This document shows positions 44,230 through 52,776 of a stretch of DNA of 64,000 nucleotides, piece after piece (position 1 is the first letter of the stretch; every line of letters starts with the position of its first letter). Source of the DNA: Rhizobium sp. CFBP 8762 (lineage in GTDB: Bacteria > Pseudomonadota > Alphaproteobacteria > Rhizobiales > Rhizobiaceae); NCBI RefSeq assembly GCF_014841565.1, contig NZ_JACYUD010000002.1, positions 290,628 through 354,627 of the forward strand, in the 5' to 3' direction. A model generated the notes under the pieces. It saw only the letters and a list, made by a program, of their open reading frames with translations, did no database searches and had not been told where the DNA came from. The position numbers were made by a program, and so were the translations under genes.

Positions 44230-44250
44230 AGCGGCCTAGCCGCGATACAG

Positions 44251-44288
44251 AGAGCGCCGATCTGATACCGTCAGATCGGAAATGCTCT
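44251..44288. repeat. Palindromic intergenic element, possible terminator
   Basis: Inner 9-bp arms CCGATCTGA/TCAGATCGG (44257-44265, 44271-44279) and outer AGAGC/GCTCT arms (44251-44255, 44284-44288). It lies 9 bases after the stop of the siderophore ATPase gene on the minus strand, where it may end or protect that transcript. A related half, CTAGGGCATTTCCG, occurs at the window's right end. Confidence 0.65.
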
Positions 44289-44297
44289 AACGTCGCT

Positions 44298-45056
44298 TCA
44301 AAGGTAGTAGGAAACCAGTCGCTGTCCCGCTGTTTCATGTATTTGAAACGCGGTTTCATAAATGTCTTCCAGCGTGTGGGCCTGAATGATGTCATCAGGT
44401 GATCCCTGAAGAAAGACTTTACCGTTCTTCATCGCGACAATATGGTCGGAATAGGCTGCGGCAAAATTAATGTCATGCAGGACGACCACGACGGTCTTGC
44501 CGAGCTCGCTCGAGGCCCGCTTCAATAGTTTCATCATGGTGACAGCGTGCTTCATGTCGAGATTGTTCAACGGCTCGTCGAATAAGACATAATCCGTATC
44601 CTGACACAGCACCATGGCCACAAAGGCGCGCTGACGCTGCCCGCCGGACAACTCATCCAGAAATCGGTCGGACAGCGGAGTCAGATTCAGATAGTCGAGC
44701 GCCTGATTGATATGCCGGGCATCGTCACTGTTCATCCGTCCTTTTGAATAGGGATACCGCCCGAAGGCAACCAGATCGCGTACCGTCAGGCGTGTGGTCA
44801 GATGATTGTCCTGCTTTAGAATGGAAAGCCGCCGTGCCAGCACGTCACCCTTTGTCGTTGCAACGTCCAGTCCGTCGACCAGAATCTGCCCCCTATCCAG
44901 TGGCATCAGTCGGCTGATCATTGAGAGCAACGTCGACTTGCCTGCACCATTCGGCCCGATGATGGATGTCAGCCCGCGCGCGGGCAGATGGATCGAAACT
45001 CCATTCACCACGCAGGTTTCACCATAGTTTTTGCTGACTGCGCGGACATCGATCAC
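44298..45056 (-). CDS. Siderophore ABC transporter ATP-binding protein
   Basis: A 252-residue ATPase of the iron-chelate group: Walker [12 protein letters not shown], signature LSGGQRQRAFVAM, Walker B VLFDEPLNNLDMKH, whose NNLD form is typical of the VctC/FatE/CeuD-like subgroup. Start GTG 45056 overlaps the permease stop (GTGA). Last gene of the operon. Confidence 0.93.
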   Translation of the reverse strand: MIDVRAVSKNYGETCVVNGVSIHLPARGLTSIIGPNGAGKSTLLSMISRLMPLDRGQILVDGLDVATTKGDVLARRLSILKQDNHLTTRLTVRDLVAFGRYPYSKGRMNSDDARHINQALDYLNLTPLSDRFLDELSGGQRQRAFVAMVLCQDTDYVLFDEPLNNLDMKHAVTMMKLLKRASSELGKTVVVVLHDINFAAAYSDHIVAMKNGKVFLQGSPDDIIQAHTLEDIYETAFQIHETAGQRLVSYYL

Positions 45057-46012
45057 CGGGCGGCTCCCCTCATGAGCAAAACGATAAAGAACAGACCACC
45101 TGCAAACTCAATGACAACGCTCAGCGCTGTATCGAGTGCGAACACCCGTTCTAGCACCAATTGCCCGCCGACAAGGCAGATGACGGACAGAAGAAATGCC
45201 GCCGGCAGTACGACCCGGTGCCTGCCCGTGGGCAACAGCTGGTATGCCAGATTTGACACCAGAAGCCCAAAAAACGTTACCGGCCCGACCAGCGCAGCCG
45301 AAACGGACACCAGTACAGAAATAACGACCAGAATGAGAGTTGTGGTTTTCCTGTAATCCACGCCGAGATTAATGGCCATATCGCGCCCCAACGCCAGCAC
45401 ATCAAAGGTGTGGAATGCGCGTGCTGCGGCCAAACTCGACGCAATAATGGCAAGAATGGATATGCCCAGAAGTGTGCTATCGATTGTATTGAAACTCGCG
45501 AAGAAACGGTCCTGCAGCACGACGAAATCATTGGGATCGATGATCCGTTGCAACACCCCGGAAAGACTTCGGAACAGCAGTCCGAAGATGATACCGACCA
45601 ACATCAACACATGCAGGCTTCGCACTGCGCCAGAGAAAAGCCAGCGATACAGCAGGCACGAAAACAGTACCATAACACCCACTTCCAGAAGGAATGTCAG
45701 CCGTCCGTCCGCCTGCGACACGCCCGCCGCCCCGATTGAGAACACCAGAACCGTCTGGATCAGAATGTACAGTGCATCAAACCCCATAATGGAGGGGGTC
45801 AAGATACGATTGCCGCTAATGGTTTGAAACAGCACGGTGGAGACGGAAATGGCGTAGGCGACAAGCACCAAAGACACGAGCTTTGTTCCACGGAAAGTCA
45901 GGACGAATTCCCAACTGCCCTTAGCGCCAATGACCATAAAGCCGATGGAGGCACACAGAGCCAAAACGGTGAGCGTGGTCAGGATAAACCGTGATGAACG
46001 CTGCTTACGCAT
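45053..46012 (-). CDS. Siderophore ABC permease (FatC/VctG-like)
   Basis: A 319-residue FecCD-family permease of about nine to ten helices. Start ATG 46012 (MRKQRSSRF) is preferred over the longer frame to 46075, which would overlap the first permease gene by 70 bases. TVLFQTISGNRILTPSIMG is the family signature, in the variant form of the petrobactin/catechol importers. It overlaps the upstream permease gene by 8 bases. Confidence 0.9.
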   Translation of the reverse strand: MRKQRSSRFILTTLTVLALCASIGFMVIGAKGSWEFVLTFRGTKLVSLVLVAYAISVSTVLFQTISGNRILTPSIMGFDALYILIQTVLVFSIGAAGVSQADGRLTFLLEVGVMVLFSCLLYRWLFSGAVRSLHVLMLVGIIFGLLFRSLSGVLQRIIDPNDFVVLQDRFFASFNTIDSTLLGISILAIIASSLAAARAFHTFDVLALGRDMAINLGVDYRKTTTLILVVISVLVSVSAALVGPVTFFGLLVSNLAYQLLPTGRHRVVLPAAFLLSVICLVGGQLVLERVFALDTALSVVIEFAGGLFFIVLLMRGAAR

Positions 46013-46958
46013 GCGCGTTTTTCCGCAAGAGAATATAGAGGAAGAACACGCTGCCAAAAACGCCCAGAATCGCACTCACCGGAATTTCGTAGGGGAAGAT
46101 CAGCAAGCGGCCAAGGATATCGCAGACCAGCACGAGGCCCGCACCACTGAGAGCGATCCAGGGAAGCGAGCGGCGCATATTATCGCCCAGGGTCATGCTG
46201 ACAACATTGGGCACGATTAGGCCGAGAAAGGGCACGACGCCCACTGTTACCACGATACAGGCGGTGACCATGGAGACGATCACCAACCCGACCAGCACCA
46301 CGCGCTTGTAATTCAGACCGAGATTGGTGGTAAAGGTCTCCCCCATACCGGCAACCGTGAACCGATCGGCAGCGATGTAGGCCGCGATCGTCAGCGCCAG
46401 CGATAGCCACAACAATTCGTATCGGCCACGCAGAACGGCTGAAAAATCACCAACGGTCCATGCACCGAGCGATTGCAACAGATCGTACCGGTACGCGAAG
46501 AACGTTGTCACCGCGCTGATGACACCGCCGAGCATGATGCCGACCAGCGGGACAATTAGAGCCGAACGCAGCGGGATGCGCTGGAGAATGGCCAGGAATA
46601 ATGCCGTTCCCATAAGCGCAAAAAGGGTTGCGAAGGCCATCTTGCCCAAAACTGATAGGCCGGGGGCGAAAACCAGAACCATCAGAATTCCAAGCGTTGC
46701 AGACTCAACCGTACCGGCTGTTGAGGGCTCGACGAACTTGTTGCGCGCCAGCATCTGCATAATGGTTCCGGACACCGCCATCCCCGCCCCGGCCAACAGC
46801 AAGGCAAGGGTGCGCGGAACGCGGCTTGCGAGCAGGATCAGATGTTCGTTTGCAGCGGCGTTGCCGATAAGGACACCCATCGACATATCGCCCACACCGA
46901 TCAACAGACTGAGGAACGCCAGTGCGATGACGACGACAAGAGACAGCAGAAATTTCAA
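46005..46958 (-). CDS. Siderophore ABC permease (FatD/VctD-like)
   Basis: A 317-residue FecCD-family permease with the signature AVSGTIMQMLARNKFVEPST and the gate loop VGVVPFLGLIVPNVVSMTLGD. It forms a heterodimer with the next-encoded permease, as two distinct genes exist. A stem-loop (46983-47006) separates it from the binding-protein gene upstream. Confidence 0.92.
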   Translation of the reverse strand: MKFLLSLVVVIALAFLSLLIGVGDMSMGVLIGNAAANEHLILLASRVPRTLALLLAGAGMAVSGTIMQMLARNKFVEPSTAGTVESATLGILMVLVFAPGLSVLGKMAFATLFALMGTALFLAILQRIPLRSALIVPLVGIMLGGVISAVTTFFAYRYDLLQSLGAWTVGDFSAVLRGRYELLWLSLALTIAAYIAADRFTVAGMGETFTTNLGLNYKRVVLVGLVIVSMVTACIVVTVGVVPFLGLIVPNVVSMTLGDNMRRSLPWIALSGAGLVLVCDILGRLLIFPYEIPVSAILGVFGSVFFLYILLRKNAHA

Positions 46959-46982
46959 TACAAAGCCCGGTCTTTAGGAGAC

Positions 46983-47006
46983 GAGGCCATGTTCATGCAT
47001 GGCCTC
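46983..47006 (-). promoter_or_regulatory. Intercistronic stem-loop after the siderophore-binding-protein gene
   Basis: Perfect 9-bp stem GAGGCCATG/CATGGCCTC (46983-46991, 46998-47006) with a 6-nt loop and no T-run, 13 bases after the binding-protein stop. Confidence 0.8.
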
Positions 47007-47019
47007 CAGCTCGCTCGAT

Positions 47020-47949
47020 TCAGCTCTTGCTCAGAGCCTGGTTCAACTGGTCGATGCTCTTCTGCATCGAGGTGATGCCACCGGCTACGAGATACCATGC
47101 CACCGGATCGAGGTACACGACCTGATTGCTCTTCCAGGCGGTTGTCTTGGCAACGATTTCATTATCAAGGAAAGCCTTGGCTGCCGTTCCGTCCTGACCG
47201 ATGGCCGCATCCCGATCTATCACGTATAGCCAGTCAGGATTCTCCTTCAAAACATACTCGAACGTGACGGCCTGGCCATGACTGCCCACCTTGATCGTCT
47301 CGTCCGCAGGCACGACGCCAAGGTCGCTGAACAAAACATTAAACCGCGAGCCGGGGCCATAGGTGCTCATCTTACCGCCGGTGGTCAGAACCAACAGCCC
47401 CGTTCCAGCCTTGGACGCCTTATCCTTCACGGTAGCGGCGGACCTTTTCAGTTTCTCCAGCAAGGGCTCGGCTACACTTTCCTTGCCGAAAATCTTCGCC
47501 AGAGTGCGGATGTTCTGTTCAGCCGTTTCGAGATACGGCATTGAACCGATTGTCAAATCAATGGTCGGTGCAATTTTGGAGAGGTCCGCGTATTTGGGAG
47601 CAGATCGGCCGCCAATAATAATAAGGTCAGGTTCCGCTGCGTTGACGACCTCATAGTCCGGCTCAAAGAACGTGCCGACCTTGATATATTTCTGATCCTC
47701 ATAAGATTTGAGGTAATCCGGCTTGTTACCGGTTGGCACACCCGCAACCTCAACACCCAAAGCGTTCAGCGTATCCAACACTCCAAGATCGAATGTCAGC
47801 ACTTTAACAGGGCGCTTATCAAGCTTGGTTTCGCCCTGCGCGTGCTTGATCACCATGCTCTCAGCATTTGCACTTAATGCCGATCCACCAAACACGGCAC
47901 CAGCAACCAGGAGCGCCTGGGCGAGACGCCCCACAAATTGTGACATCAT
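47020..47949 (-). CDS. Siderophore ABC substrate-binding protein (FatB/CeuE-like)
   Basis: A 309-residue periplasmic receptor with a signal peptide ending near ALSANAES (residue 31; start ATG 47949 or 47946). Motifs typical of the group are VLTFDLGVLDTLNALGVEVAG near the start, EPDLIIIGGRSAPKY, and NPDWLYVIDRDAAIG towards the end. This FatB/CeuE/VctP branch binds catechol or petrobactin-like ferric siderophores. First gene of the operon; no lipobox Cys is seen, as expected for a Gram-negative. Confidence 0.93.
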   Translation of the reverse strand: MMSQFVGRLAQALLVAGAVFGGSALSANAESMVIKHAQGETKLDKRPVKVLTFDLGVLDTLNALGVEVAGVPTGNKPDYLKSYEDQKYIKVGTFFEPDYEVVNAAEPDLIIIGGRSAPKYADLSKIAPTIDLTIGSMPYLETAEQNIRTLAKIFGKESVAEPLLEKLKRSAATVKDKASKAGTGLLVLTTGGKMSTYGPGSRFNVLFSDLGVVPADETIKVGSHGQAVTFEYVLKENPDWLYVIDRDAAIGQDGTAAKAFLDNEIVAKTTAWKSNQVVYLDPVAWYLVAGGITSMQKSIDQLNQALSKS

Positions 47950-48011
47950 CAGTCAATCCCCGTTTCATCGACATCTATGTCGCGAACTATAAACACGATA
48001 CTTTCGTTCAT

Positions 48012-48041
48012 ATATTAGATACTTTGAAATATACCTGTCAA
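48012..48041 (-). promoter_or_regulatory. Promoter of the siderophore operon
   Basis: Minus-strand TTGACA (48041-48036), 18-base spacer, TAATAT (48017-48012), about 63 bases before the binding-protein ATG. The region between the divergent genes is AT-rich and holds GAATATTC (around 48130-48145), a possible iron-regulator half-site, but no box I could call with confidence. Confidence 0.65.
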
Positions 48042-48202
48042 CCTGAAGCTGAAAACCCCTGATGATTGCGGACTGCGACAGCCGGTCGCAACTCAACCGT
48101 GGACGATCCCCTATATTTAGCGTGAGTCATATAGAATATTCATTCGGTACGGTGTAACATCGGCACTTATTTAAAATAATAGATTTTCACATTCGGATTT
48201 AT

Positions 48203-48517
48203 ATGCTGCACCAGGATTCCGACGTTCGCCGTCAGGCAATTGACTGGCTTTTTATTTTGAGCGGACCTTCGACGAAAGCCGCCGATCTGGAAGAGTTCGA
48301 ACGATGGTGTTCACACCATCCATCCCATGCGGCTGCCTATAAGGAGGTCAAAAGCCTTTTGGGAGACAGCCTCCTGGTGAGCCAGCCACGCCTGACACCC
48401 AGCATGCTCGCAAAGGAAGAGCGGTGCAACCGGATTGCAATGACGGCGCTGATCGTTGCTCTTCTGGGCTGTCTCGCCATCGTGCTGGAGATTCCGGTGG
48501 CCATCAACACGCCCTGA
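48203..48517 (+). CDS. Orphan FecR N-terminal-domain protein (DUF4880)
   Basis: A 104-residue protein. Residues about 5-50 match the cytoplasmic FecR N-terminal domain (QAIDWLFILSGP, LEEFERWCSHHPSHAAAYKEV), which binds an ECF sigma factor, followed by one transmembrane helix (about 79-98) and an immediate stop. The periplasmic FecR domain is absent, and I see no continuation in the other frames of 48518-48711. No SD is obvious. No ECF sigma factor or TonB receptor is in the window. It is divergent from the siderophore importer, so a link to iron signalling is plausible. Confidence 0.75.
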   Translation: MLHQDSDVRRQAIDWLFILSGPSTKAADLEEFERWCSHHPSHAAAYKEVKSLLGDSLLVSQPRLTPSMLAKEERCNRIAMTALIVALLGCLAIVLEIPVAINTP

Positions 48518-48711
48518 AGCTCATACCGTTACGAATTCCATCGCTGGTTCAGGTTGAGCGTTCCCCTCTTGTTTCCCCGGACAAAGTATGTTTCAAGAGC
48601 GAATGCATCTTGCTACACCTGTCTGGCAGCTGGACGCTGCGTTCCATCGCGGTTTTGATGTGGACAAGTTACAGGGCAACCATTCACCGCTGTCTATCCG
48701 TGTGAGACTAT

Positions 48712-51700
48712 ATGATCAATTCGACGTCGTCCCCAAGCCAAGAACAGTCAACCGGCATGCCCTGGTTTCTGTCCGGGAGCAGCGAAATCGGACAGCTTAT
48801 CGCTGACTTTGACTGGTCCCAAACCGAACTTGGCCCTATCGCCGGTTGGTCGCAGACGCTGATGTCAACGCTCGCGCTGATTCTGCATTCACCTGTTGCC
48901 ATCGTTACCTTGTGGGGTGAGGACGGCATCATGATCTACAATGAGGCCTATTCGCGCTTTGCCGATGCACGCCACCCGAGCCTGCTTGGCTCCAAGGTGC
49001 TGGAAGGATGGCCCGAGGCTGCAGAACTCAACGACCACGTCATGAAAACGGTTATGAAGGGCGCAACGCTCGCCTATCGTGATCAGGAACTGATGCTGCG
49101 TCGCTCGGGCCACGAAGAGCAGCTTTGGCTGAATCTGGATTACTCACCCATCCTCAGCGAAACCGGAAAGCCGGTTGGCGTCATCGCGGTGGTTGTGGAG
49201 GTCGCCCAAAAGGTAAAGGCCGAGGAGTGGCTTCGCGGCGAGCATGAGCGGCTTCGCACCATGTTCGAGCAGGCCCCCGGTTTTGTCGCCATGCTGCGCG
49301 GCCCTGACCATATCTTTGATCTTGCCAACCCGGCCTATCTGGATCTGGTGGGCAACCGGGATGTGCTGGGCAAGGGTGTCCGCGAAGCCTTGCCGGAAAT
49401 TGCCGGACAGGGCTTCTTTGAACTGCTCGATGATGTTTACCGCACCGGTACATCTTATACCGGCACCGCAGTACCGGTCGATCTCCGGCGTACTGCCGAC
49501 GGTTCCACAGATCGCCGTTATATCGATCTTGTCTATCAACTGATCACCGGGGCGGATGGCTCCAAGCTCGGCGTGTTTGCGCAGGGCACCGATGTGACTG
49601 ACCGGGTTACCGCGCAGGCCGATCTGGTTGCCAGTGAAATGCGCAACCGGCAGATCATCGATAGCGCGGTCGATTACGCTATTATCGCCTTCGACCTGGA
49701 TGGCAAGGTCATGCGCTGGAACAAGGGGGCGGAAAACATCTTCGGCTGGACGGAGATGGATATGCTGGGCAACGATGCCGAACGCATATTCACGCTGGAA
49801 GACCGCGCCAGCGGGCGAATGCACCGCGAGATGAATGCTGCGCTGGAAACAGGCGTGGGCAACGACGAGCGTTGGCACCTGCGCAAATCCGGCGAACGCT
49901 TCTGGGCCAGTGGCGAAATGACGCCAATCCTCGACGCCGATAATCAAGCCATCGGCTTTGTGAAGGTGCTCAGAGATTTTACGCTTGCACACCGGGCGGC
50001 TGAAGCGCTGAAACAATCGGAGTCGCGGCTGCGCCGTGCACAGGAAGCGGGCGGCGTTGGGCTGTTTTCTGTGACCTTGCTCGACAACCTGCTGCAGGGC
50101 ACCCCGGAGTTTCACCGAATCTTCGGACTGGACTTTACGCCAACCATATCCACAACTGTATTGGAAAGTCTGGTTCTACCCGAAGACCGGCATCTGGCAT
50201 CATCCGCTGAAACGCGTCTCCAAAAGTCAGCGCCTCTGGATGTCGAGTATCGAATAAGGCGGGCCGATACCGGCGAAGAGCGGGTTATCTCGCGGCGCGC
50301 AGAGTTCGAGTTCGATCCGCTTGGACAACCCGTGCGCCTTGTCGGTGCGGTTCGGGATGTAACGGACCGCCGCTCTGCTCAGCAGGCCATTCAGGACAGT
50401 GAGGCGAAGTTTCGTGCTCTTGCGCAGACGCTGCCCAACCTGATCTGGACAGCATCGCCAACCGGCGAGCCGGACTGGTTCAATGAACGCGTTTACGAGT
50501 ATAGCGGCCTTCAGCACGGACAACTCGATGGCTTGGGCTGGACGAACCTAATCCACCCGGACGATAGGTCGGCATCCTTTCAGCGCTGGCAAACGGCGAT
50601 GGCGGAGCAGTCCGTCTTTGAAACGGAGTACCGTTTGCGTCGCGCCGATGGCACCTATCGCTGGCACTTGACCAGAGCCCTGCCAATTTTCACGGACGAT
50701 GGTGAGATCAAGCAGTGGCTCGGTACAAACACCGATATCGATGAATTGCGAAGCGCCCGCGAAGCTTTGAGCGCGCTGAACCAGACACTGGAACAAAAGG
50801 TTACCGAGCGCACCGCCGATCGGGACCGCATGTGGCGTCTGTCCACCGACGTCATGCTGGTTGCAGATTTCCATGCGCGGATCATGGCCGTCAACCCGGC
50901 CTGGACGACGATATTTGGCTGGAATGAAGACGAGCTGATCGGACATCTTTTCATTGACTTGCTCCACCCCGATGACCGCCAGACCACGCTGGACGAGGTC
51001 GCGCGTCTTGAGGATGGCTATACGACATTCCGATTTGAGAACCGATTCCGCTGCAAGGATGGCGGCTATCGGATGATGTCCTGGACAGCGGTGCCGGATG
51101 AACATTTTCTACACGCTGTCGGGCGCGACGTGACGGCGGAAAGAGATGCCGCAGAGGCGCTGCGCGTGACCGAAATGGCGCTGCAACAGGCACAGAAAAT
51201 GGAATCCATTGGGAATCTGACCGGCGGAATCGCTCACGATTTCAACAATCTGCTGCAAGTGGTATCGGGCAATCTGCAACTGTTGGTCAAGGATATCAGC
51301 GGCAACGAGCGAGCCATGCGGCGTGTGGAAAACGCGTTGTCCGGCGTCCAGCGCGGCGCCAAACTGGCAAGCCAGCTTCTGGCTTTCGGTCGCCGGCAAC
51401 CGCTGGAGCCGAAAACGGTCAATATCGGGCGCTTCATCTACGGAATGGAAGACATGCTGCGCCATACGATTGGTGAGGGCATTGAAGTGCGCACCTTGGT
51501 TGATGATGGTTTGTGGAACACGCTGATCGATCCCGCGCAGATTGAAAACGCAATCTTGAACCTCGCGATCAATGCGCGAGATGCCATGGAGGGCTTTGGA
51601 ACGCTGACCATCGAAGCCTCCAATGCCACACTCGACCCAAGCTATGCGTTGACGGAAATCGATGTAAAGCCCGGGGAGTATGTGCAGGTCTCCGTGACAG

Positions 51701-52776
51701 ATACCGGTTCCGGCATGACGCCCGAGGTGGTGGAAAAAGTGTTTGAACCCTTCTTTTCCACCAAGCCGGTTGGTAAGGGTACGGGATTGGGCCTACCCAT
51801 GGTGTACGGCTTCGTCAAGCAGTCTGGCGGTCACGTCAAGATTTACAGTGAAGCGGGGCATGGCACCACAGTGCGGCTCTATCTGCCACGAGCTCTGGCG
51901 GCTGAGGACACGTTGCAAGCGGTGGATGAAAGCCCAGTCGTCGGCGGAACCGAAACCATACTGGTGGCCGAAGATGATGACGGCGTGCGCGCCACCGTGG
52001 TGGAGACTCTGCGCGAACTGGGCTATCAGGTTTTGACCGCGCGGGACGCGCAAAGCGCACTTTCACTGGTCGAAAGCGGAGCTGACATTGATCTGCTGTT
52101 CACCGATGTGGTGATGCCGGGAACGCTGAAAAGCGCCGATATGGCGCGTGAAGTGCAGGCCCTGTTGCCGGGGATAGCCGTCTTGTTCACGTCAGGCTTT
52201 ACGGAGAACTCGATTGTCCATGACGGGCGGCTCGATGAAGGCATCGAGCTGCTGTCCAAGCCCTACACGCGCGAGGCTCTGGCACGCAAAATACGGATGG
52301 TTCTGGGAAACCCGGAGGCCACCGCACTACCAGTTGACCGGCCGGCCGACGCGCCGTCTGCCGAAGCGGCGCCAGAGCCTTTGATGGCGAGCGCGGTAGC
52401 GAGCGTTCGCTCTGGCCAGCCGCTGACGGTGCTGGTGGTGGAGGATGATGGGATCATTCGCATGGATGCCGCAGAATTTCTGACCGATTACGGCCACACT
52501 GTGCTGGAGGCCGAGAGCGCGGAGGAAGCCATGGCACTCTTGCAGGAAAACTCTGTCGACGTGCTGTTTACCGATCTCGGTCTTCCCGGAATCTCCGGTT
52601 CTGAATTTGCCCGTCAGGTGCGGGATATCCAGCCGGAGATTGGCATCGTGTTTGCGACCGGCAAGCTCGATGCGCCGGATATTGAAGGGGACGGGCTCCA
52701 GATTGTGCTGCGCAAGCCCTATGGCGGGCGCGAAATCGAGATGGCGCTGAACGCCGTTCATCGCGTTCACAGATAG
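48712..52776 (+). CDS. Hybrid sensor histidine kinase with six PAS and two receiver domains
   Basis: A 1354-residue cytoplasmic sensor with no transmembrane segment. Six PAS-like units can be laid out at residues about 20-150, 178-295, 305-425, 440-560, 565-690 and 705-825. The HisKA phosphoacceptor is His842 (GIAHDFNNLL), followed by an ATPase domain with FFSTKPVGKGTGLGL, then receivers with Asp1132 (LLFTDVVMPG) and Asp1288 (VLFTDLGLPG). The start ATG 48712 has only a weak SD, but residues 16-33 (MPWFLSGSSEIGQLIADF) fit the usual beginning of such proteins. Signal and output partner are unknown. Its end overlaps the convergent cls gene by 10 bases. Confidence 0.92.
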   Translation: MINSTSSPSQEQSTGMPWFLSGSSEIGQLIADFDWSQTELGPIAGWSQTLMSTLALILHSPVAIVTLWGEDGIMIYNEAYSRFADARHPSLLGSKVLEGWPEAAELNDHVMKTVMKGATLAYRDQELMLRRSGHEEQLWLNLDYSPILSETGKPVGVIAVVVEVAQKVKAEEWLRGEHERLRTMFEQAPGFVAMLRGPDHIFDLANPAYLDLVGNRDVLGKGVREALPEIAGQGFFELLDDVYRTGTSYTGTAVPVDLRRTADGSTDRRYIDLVYQLITGADGSKLGVFAQGTDVTDRVTAQADLVASEMRNRQIIDSAVDYAIIAFDLDGKVMRWNKGAENIFGWTEMDMLGNDAERIFTLEDRASGRMHREMNAALETGVGNDERWHLRKSGERFWASGEMTPILDADNQAIGFVKVLRDFTLAHRAAEALKQSESRLRRAQEAGGVGLFSVTLLDNLLQGTPEFHRIFGLDFTPTISTTVLESLVLPEDRHLASSAETRLQKSAPLDVEYRIRRADTGEERVISRRAEFEFDPLGQPVRLVGAVRDVTDRRSAQQAIQDSEAKFRALAQTLPNLIWTASPTGEPDWFNERVYEYSGLQHGQLDGLGWTNLIHPDDRSASFQRWQTAMAEQSVFETEYRLRRADGTYRWHLTRALPIFTDDGEIKQWLGTNTDIDELRSAREALSALNQTLEQKVTERTADRDRMWRLSTDVMLVADFHARIMAVNPAWTTIFGWNEDELIGHLFIDLLHPDDRQTTLDEVARLEDGYTTFRFENRFRCKDGGYRMMSWTAVPDEHFLHAVGRDVTAERDAAEALRVTEMALQQAQKMESIGNLTGGIAHDFNNLLQVVSGNLQLLVKDISGNERAMRRVENALSGVQRGAKLASQLLAFGRRQPLEPKTVNIGRFIYGMEDMLRHTIGEGIEVRTLVDDGLWNTLIDPAQIENAILNLAINARDAMEGFGTLTIEASNATLDPSYALTEIDVKPGEYVQVSVTDTGSGMTPEVVEKVFEPFFSTKPVGKGTGLGLPMVYGFVKQSGGHVKIYSEAGHGTTVRLYLPRALAAEDTLQAVDESPVVGGTETILVAEDDDGVRATVVETLRELGYQVLTARDAQSALSLVESGADIDLLFTDVVMPGTLKSADMAREVQALLPGIAVLFTSGFTENSIVHDGRLDEGIELLSKPYTREALARKIRMVLGNPEATALPVDRPADAPSAEAAPEPLMASAVASVRSGQPLTVLVVEDDGIIRMDAAEFLTDYGHTVLEAESAEEAMALLQENSVDVLFTDLGLPGISGSEFARQVRDIQPEIGIVFATGKLDAPDIEGDGLQIVLRKPYGGREIEMALNAVHRVHR

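Noticed and set aside
48518-48711. Frameshifted remainder of FecR after the orphan N-terminal domain
   Set aside because: None of the three forward frames shows FecR periplasmic-domain features, so a simple frameshift does not explain the short protein.
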